Shown: positions 58,906-64,000 of the stretch, one piece after another | Position numbering within the stretch: position 1 is the stretch's first letter | How the letters are laid out: each line of letters begins with the position of its first letter | Assembly (NCBI GenBank): GCA_021730225.1 | Contig: CP072532.1 | Location: 703,230-767,229, forward strand | From: Candidatus Vesicomyidisocius sp. Agig_15_S12 | GTDB lineage: Bacteria; Pseudomonadota; Gammaproteobacteria; PS1; Pseudothioglobaceae | Direction of reading: 5' to 3' | Length of the DNA: 64,000 nt | Notes under the pieces: generated by a model | Seen by the model: the letters and a program-made list of their open reading frames with translations, nothing else | The model's database searches: none | Told to the model about the DNA's origin: nothing | Program-made: the position numbers and the translations under genes

Positions 58906-60342
58906 TCACAATCTCTTTTGAACTTGATCCATAATGAATTGTGTTAATAAAGATACTGGACGACCGGTAGCGCCTTTTTTGTCACCACTAACCCAAGCTG
59001 TACCTGCAATATCTAAATGTGCCCAACGATAATCTTGGGTAAACCTAGACAAAAAACACCCAGCAGTAATAGAACCCGCTTCACTCCCTCCAATATTTGC
59101 CATATCGGCAAAGTTTGATTGAAGCAATTCATCATACTCGTCTTCAATAGGTAATTGCCATACACCATCAAGTGAAACCTTAGAAGCACTAATGATATCA
59201 TTAGCCAAACTTTTATCATTACTCATAAGTCCTGAATTATATTTACCTAGTGCAATAACTACTGCACCTGTAAGTGTAGCAACATCAATAACTACTTCTG
59301 GATTAAACTTCTTAACATAAGTAAGTGCATCACACAAAATCAAACGTCCTTCTGCATCTGTATTTAAAATTTCAATCGTTTTCCCTGACATAGATTTAAC
59401 AACATCGCCAGGTTTAGAGGCATTATGTGCTGGCATATTCTCAACTGCTGGTAACACAACAACTAAATTAATATTTGGCTTAATTTGTGCAATAACACGC
59501 ATTACACCTAATACAGAAGCTGCGCCACACATATCATATTTCATCTCATCCATATCCTTACTAGGCTTCAGTGAAATACCACCACTATCAAATGTAACAC
59601 CTTTTCCTACAAGTACAATCGGTTTTTCATTACCATTACCTTTATAACTCAAACTAATCAGTTTAGGTGGCTCGCTCGAGCCTTTAGAAACTGCCAATAA
59701 AGAGCCCATACCAAGTTCTTCCATGTCCACTTCTTCCAGAACTTCACACTCCAGATTAAATTCTTGAGCCAAAGATATAGAGGTATCTGCCAAATAGCTA
59801 GGTGTACATATATTAGATGGTAAATCCCCCAAATGGCGTGTTAAAGACATACCATCAGCGATTGCTTGGCCTTTCATTAAACCGTATACACTATCCATAG
59901 TTGATTGAATAGTAATACACTCAATACCACTATTTTTCTTTTTATAACTACCAACTTTTTGAACTTTATAAGTTGCATTACACATTATCTTAGCAGTTGT
60001 TTCATGCACCCAAACTTCATTAAAACCTTTAATTCCAATATGTTGAACCATTAATTTTTTAGATTTAATTTCAACAAGTATAACAATCACAGCATTCAAC
60101 GCTTTAACATAGTTTTTAGCGCTTATAGGCGCATCACCAAGTCCAGAAACAATAACTTGTTTGGATTTAAAGCCAGAAACCAAATTTAATAATAACACCT
60201 TACCAGGTTTAGAATCAAAATGATTAAGTTTAATTAATTGTTGAATATTATCATCATTAAAAACCGTATTAGAATTAGAAAATAAGACCACAGCATCGCC
60301 CTTAAAGTTTTGAATTGTTTCATTAATCAGTGTAAACTTCAT
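58906..60342 (-). CDS. pepA: leucyl aminopeptidase PepA
   Basis: A 478-residue M17 aminopeptidase with two catalytic metals. The active-site blocks are VGKGVTFDSGGISLKPS (metal Asp, catalytic Lys), KYDMCGAASVLG and EILNTDAEGRLILCDAL (metal Asp/Glu, catalytic Arg). The N-terminal macro-like domain is divergent. PepA degrades peptides in the cytosol and, in E. coli, also binds DNA at cer/Xer sites and the carAB promoter. The ATG at 60342 is the family-like start (MKFTLINE). It is monocistronic. Confidence 0.95.
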   Translation of the reverse strand: MKFTLINETIQNFKGDAVVLFSNSNTVFNDDNIQQLIKLNHFDSKPGKVLLLNLVSGFKSKQVIVSGLGDAPISAKNYVKALNAVIVILVEIKSKKLMVQHIGIKGFNEVWVHETTAKIMCNATYKVQKVGSYKKKNSGIECITIQSTMDSVYGLMKGQAIADGMSLTRHLGDLPSNICTPSYLADTSISLAQEFNLECEVLEEVDMEELGMGSLLAVSKGSSEPPKLISLSYKGNGNEKPIVLVGKGVTFDSGGISLKPSKDMDEMKYDMCGAASVLGVMRVIAQIKPNINLVVVLPAVENMPAHNASKPGDVVKSMSGKTIEILNTDAEGRLILCDALTYVKKFNPEVVIDVATLTGAVVIALGKYNSGLMSNDKSLANDIISASKVSLDGVWQLPIEDEYDELLQSNFADMANIGGSEAGSITAGCFLSRFTQDYRWAHLDIAGTAWVSGDKKGATGRPVSLLTQFIMDQVQKRL

Positions 60343-61075
60343 CTTAATACCTTATTAAAAACTATAATAGTAGGTATTTTACCTAAAAAAACAAGATTAA
60401 TAAAATTACATTATCTAATTAATCCTTATAATTTAAATTAATATTAATTCTCTTTTAATATCAGAAGATAATCATTATTTAACCTAAAACAATATTATTG
60501 TTAATAATATTAACTAGACAACTCACACAAATAAATAGCAAAATCAAATTAACAATATTATTCTCACAACTTTAAAGCAAATTTAAAATAACATAAAATA
60601 ACACACAAACATCCATAACTTATCCATATGTATTCTTCTCTTAATTTAAACAGCTATCAATAACAATGATAAGAAAAAAGTATTTTAACTAAAGAACTTA
60701 CTATAACACTATAATGATAAATAAAATATTTGCCCTAGCAAAATCTGCTTAAATGAACTTACTATATCCACCATATCTTAACTTAGTTGAAAGAATTCAA
60801 ACTTAATTTCGATACTTTGCAATACGACAATCAATATAACACTAAATCATTATATTTAAAATAACTCGCAAAAATCAATCAAAATACATAACATCCTAAA
60901 CAAATACTTCTACATAAATTTGAAAATATTACCATGTTACCAATAGCTTTAAGCAGCTAATATCAAATAAATCACAAATAGAACTAGATTAAAATATTGA
61001 TAGTTATTATTACTCTAAAATCATAAAAATAGCGTAAGATAATTGATGTTTTTATACAAAAAAAATGTTTTTTAA
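60343..61075. other. gene-free stretch between pepA and the exported DsrE-like gene
   Basis: About 730 bp. Contains an AT-only hairpin AATATTATT-GTT-AATAATATT (60491-60511), whose left arm AACAATATTATT recurs near 60552. No coding pattern. It must include divergent promoters of pepA and the DsrE-like gene, but none stands out against the AT background. Confidence 0.5.
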
Positions 61076-61090
61076 TTGTACCGAGAAAAA

Positions 61091-61504
61091 ATGAAAAAAA
61101 TATTATTCAGTATTACAACACTTATACTATTAACATTAAACGCTCAAGCAGTAAATCAAAAGTATGTGATTCAAATCAGCACAGATGATACTAGAACACA
61201 AAAAATTGTTCTAAATAATGCTATCAACCTACAAAAATACTATGGTATTGATAATGTTGATGTTGAAATTGTAGCTTATGGTCCTGGTTTAAGTATATTA
61301 AATCAAAACAATAAAAATTCTGATCGTGTTGAATCTATGATAATGAATAACATTACTCTTAGTGCTTGTCACAATACTATGAAAGCTATTAAACGCAAAA
61401 AAGGCAAATTTCCAACACTAGTAGAAGGAGTTAATATTGTAACTTCTGGTGTAGTTCGTATTGGAAATTTACAACAACAAGGTTATTCTTACATTAGACC
61501 TTAA
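61091..61504 (+). CDS. exported DsrE-family protein
   Basis: A 137-residue DsrE-like protein with a Sec signal peptide (MKKILFSITTLILLTLNAQA, cut near residue 20). The mature part shows YVIQISTDDTRTQKIVLNNAINLQKYYG, VEIVAYGPGLSIL and a single conserved Cys in ITLSACHNTMKA. This is the periplasmic DsrE type seen in many sulfur oxidisers; sulfur binding at that Cys is plausible. The ATG at 61091 is preferred to an in-frame TTG five codons earlier because it opens the signal peptide. It converges with lon, the stops 6 bp apart. Confidence 0.85.
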   Translation: MKKILFSITTLILLTLNAQAVNQKYVIQISTDDTRTQKIVLNNAINLQKYYGIDNVDVEIVAYGPGLSILNQNNKNSDRVESMIMNNITLSACHNTMKAIKRKKGKFPTLVEGVNIVTSGVVRIGNLQQQGYSYIRP

Positions 61505-61510
61505 GTAATT

Positions 61511-63847
61511 TTATTTTTCTAAAGCAATATCTAGCACTTCATCAATCCATTTCACTTGAATAACCTTAAGTTTTCCTTTAATTTTATCAGGCACTTCAGA
61601 CAACTCTCGTTCATTATCATCAGGAATAATAACCGTTTTAATACCACCACGTAATGCAGCTAACATTTTTTCCTTTAACCCGCCAATTGGAGTAACTTCA
61701 CCTCTAAGAGTAATCTCCCCTGTCATGGCAACATCAGCTTTAACCTTTCTACTTGTAAGTACTGATACTAATGCTGTAGTCATAGCTGCGCCTGCACTAG
61801 GACCATCTTTTGGCGTTGCACCATCAGGAACATGAATATGAATATCCAGTTTTTCGTCAAAATTCTCATCAATACCAAATTTTTTAACCATACTCCTAAC
61901 CACAGATTTTGCTGCCTGAATTGACTCTTGCATTACATCGCCCAATTGACCTGTATAATTAAGTTTACCTTTGCCCTTATAGGCAGTAGCTTCAATAGTT
62001 AACAAGTCTCCTCCAACTGAGGTCCAAGCAAGTCCTGTTACTTCTCCTATTTGATTATTTTGTTCAGCTAGTCCAAAACGAAACTTTCTCACACCCAAAT
62101 ATTTCTCTAAACTCTTAGCATTAATATAAGCCTTAGTTTCACGTTTCTTTAAAATTACCTCTTTAACCACTTTTCGACAAATAGTACTAATTGTTCTACT
62201 GAGGCCACGTACACCTGCTTCACGTGTGTAATAACGAATTATATCTAGAATAGCATCATCTTGAAATTTAATTTCACTATCCTTAACGCCATTACCATTC
62301 ATTGCTTTTTTAATTAGGTGGCGTTTAGCAATTTCAACTTTTTCATCTTCGGTATAACCAGATAATTCAATAATTTCCATTCTATCTAACAGAGGCTGTG
62401 GTAAATCAAGTGAATTAGCAGTTGCAACAAACATTACTTGTGATAAATCATAGTCAACTTCTAAATAATGATCATTAAAGGTATGATTTTGTTCTGGATC
62501 TAATACTTCTAACATTGCTGAAGAAGGGTCTCCGCGATAATCACTTGCCATTTTTTCAATCTCATCTAATAAGAAAAGTGGATTTTTAACTTTCACTTTC
62601 TGCATTTTTTGTACAATTGAACCTGGCATAGCACCAATATAGGTACGCCTATGACCCCTAATTTCTGCTTCATCTCTAACACCACCAAGTGCCATGCGAA
62701 CGTATTTACGATTAACTGCTCTAGCAATTGATTCACCTAAAGATGTTTTTCCCACTCCTGGAGGACCAACCAAACATAAAATATTAGCCTTGTTATGAGT
62801 AACTCGTGTTTGTACTGCTAGGTGTTCTAATATACGTTCTTTAACTTTATTCAAACTATAATGATCATCATCAAGAATTTTTTGCGCTTTATTAAGATCT
62901 TTATTAATAACGGTTTTCTTCTTCCATGGCACATCACACAAATTCTCAATATAAGTACGAATAATAGATGCATCAGACGAATGTGATGACATACGTGAAA
63001 GTTTCTTTAACTCATTTTGTGCTTTTTTCTTAGCTTCCTTGGACATCTTAGCCTTATTAATACCAACTTGTAACTCTTCAATTTCATTTTCATCTTCAGC
63101 CTGACCTAGCTCTTTTTGAATGGATTTCATTTGTTCATTTAAATAATAATCACGTTGGTTAGACTCCATCTGCTTGCGTACACGTGATTGAATTTTCTTC
63201 TCGGTTCCTAGCATGTCAATTTCACCTTGAATCACCGATAAAATCTTATCAAGCCTATCTTGAGCCTTATCATCACTTAATAAAGCTTGCTTTTCAGACA
63301 CTTTAAGATTTAAATTAGCAATAATCACATCACTAAAACGTTCAACATTACTAACTTCTTGTAACATCTTAAGTACCTCTTCTGGCACTCTTTTATTTAA
63401 CTTGATATAATTTTCAAAACTATCTAATGCTAAACGCATCATGGCTTTTATTTCAGTATCATCATTAGACTGTAAACTAAATTCACTTAAACTCACTTCA
63501 AAAAAACCATCAGTTTGTATAATTCGTTCAATTTTAGCGCGCCTAACTCCTTCAACCAAGACCTTAATAGTACCATCTGGCAATTTTAACATTTGCAAGA
63601 TAGTTGCTAATGTTCCAACTTGATGTAAGTCATCACCCGTAGGGTTTTCCACTTGATCATCTTTCTGAGTAACTAAAAAAATATATTTATTCGTACTCAT
63701 TGCTCGAGTAATTGCATTAACAGAGGTTTTCCTACCAACAAATAATGGCATAACAGTATGTGGAAAAACCACAACATCTCTCAAGGGTAATAATGGAATA
63801 TTACCCTTACTTAAATCAATTTGTTCGTTGTTGAGTTCTGTTGCCAT
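61511..63847 (-). CDS. lon: ATP-dependent protease Lon
   Basis: A 778-residue hexameric AAA+ serine protease. It has the N-terminal substrate-binding domain starting IPLLPLRDVVVFPHTVMPLFVGR, a coiled-coil region around residues 210-300, Walker A GPPGVGKTSLGESIA, Walker B PLFLLDEIEKM, and the proteolytic domain with Ser in PKDGPSAGAAM and Lys in GGLKEKMLAALRGG. It degrades misfolded and regulatory proteins in the cytosol. Length is normal. The upstream neighbour clpX, common in this position, is not seen in the 150 bp to the edge. Confidence 0.96.
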   Translation of the reverse strand: MATELNNEQIDLSKGNIPLLPLRDVVVFPHTVMPLFVGRKTSVNAITRAMSTNKYIFLVTQKDDQVENPTGDDLHQVGTLATILQMLKLPDGTIKVLVEGVRRAKIERIIQTDGFFEVSLSEFSLQSNDDTEIKAMMRLALDSFENYIKLNKRVPEEVLKMLQEVSNVERFSDVIIANLNLKVSEKQALLSDDKAQDRLDKILSVIQGEIDMLGTEKKIQSRVRKQMESNQRDYYLNEQMKSIQKELGQAEDENEIEELQVGINKAKMSKEAKKKAQNELKKLSRMSSHSSDASIIRTYIENLCDVPWKKKTVINKDLNKAQKILDDDHYSLNKVKERILEHLAVQTRVTHNKANILCLVGPPGVGKTSLGESIARAVNRKYVRMALGGVRDEAEIRGHRRTYIGAMPGSIVQKMQKVKVKNPLFLLDEIEKMASDYRGDPSSAMLEVLDPEQNHTFNDHYLEVDYDLSQVMFVATANSLDLPQPLLDRMEIIELSGYTEDEKVEIAKRHLIKKAMNGNGVKDSEIKFQDDAILDIIRYYTREAGVRGLSRTISTICRKVVKEVILKKRETKAYINAKSLEKYLGVRKFRFGLAEQNNQIGEVTGLAWTSVGGDLLTIEATAYKGKGKLNYTGQLGDVMQESIQAAKSVVRSMVKKFGIDENFDEKLDIHIHVPDGATPKDGPSAGAAMTTALVSVLTSRKVKADVAMTGEITLRGEVTPIGGLKEKMLAALRGGIKTVIIPDDNERELSEVPDKIKGKLKVIQVKWIDEVLDIALEK

Positions 63848-63853
63848 AACAAT

Positions 63854-64000
63854 CTAACGCCTTTGAAGTTTAGTAATTTAGATAGATAGTGCTTAGTGAC
63901 AAAGATTTCAAGTACCCAATTCACAGAATCATTTACTTTTTCATAATCGATATATCTATTTGCACAAGTCATCATACCATTAAGATGCTTAGCCAAAGCT
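63854..64000 (-). other. lon upstream region with an open frame entering from the right edge
   Basis: The 150 bp before lon contain a minus-strand frame that is open to the window edge and reads AKHLNGMMTCANRYIDYEKV and then a neutral sequence running into the lon start. It could be the last codons of an unseen gene or a chance frame; I do not recognise it. Promoter elements for lon are not obvious, and no sigma-32 consensus was found. Confidence 0.3.

Overview
This 64 kb window is a continuous piece of chromosome from an AT-rich (about 30% GC by eye), gene-reduced gammaproteobacterium. Protein signatures, gene order (dapA-bamC, hda beside purMN, yhdP-tldD, a pabC/tmk/holB block) and sulfur-carrier genes (tusA-dsrE2, an exported DsrE-like protein) fit the thiotrophic SUP05/Thioglobus group. 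The AT bias, long gene-free stretches and at least one recognisable decayed gene fit best with its clam-symbiont branch (Ca. Ruthia/Ca. Vesicomyosocius type). The species assignment is an inference from these traits, not a database match.

Layout. 1-9.7 kb: lysine/diaminopimelate synthesis (dapA, dapE), outer-membrane assembly (bamC, cut by the left edge), ammonium uptake (glnK-amtB), and a tight serB-ccmF-ccmI-dapE-trmD run preceded by a tRNA-Leu(UAG). 9.8-19.5 kb: siroheme synthase cysG, hda/pgsA divergent from purMN, uvrA divergent from pyrH-frr. 19.5-23.7 kb: a small exported protein, znuA-bioC and two long stretches without genes. 23.7-37.9 kb: a complete 14-gene complex I operon, nuoA-N, with separate nuoC and nuoD. 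38-49.5 kb: tldD/yhdP, an asparaginase-like domain, argB-pyrK-yggS, rdgB-hemW, rpiA, and the sulfur-trafficking pair tusA-dsrE2. 49.5-55.2 kb: a HAD phosphatase, hemL-holB-tmk, the remains of mltG, and pabC carrying a membrane tail that looks like the start of that lost mltG. 55.3-58.3 kb: a four-gene cluster of two DUF1538 membrane proteins, a P-II-like protein and a CBS-pair protein, then a DUF302 protein. 58.9-64 kb: pepA, an exported DsrE-like protein and lon.

Together the genes describe an autotroph-like cell that takes up and senses ammonium, makes its own lysine, arginine, serine, purine, haem, biotin and folate precursors, respires through a proton-pumping NADH dehydrogenase, matures c-type cytochromes and handles sulfur through persulfide carriers. 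The two most interesting points are the DUF1538/P-II-like/CBS cluster, which looks like a nucleotide- or metabolite-gated membrane transport system, and the pabC-mltG fusion scar, which catches loss of a peptidoglycan lytic transglycosylase in progress. I see no CRISPR array, no insertion sequence and no prophage.
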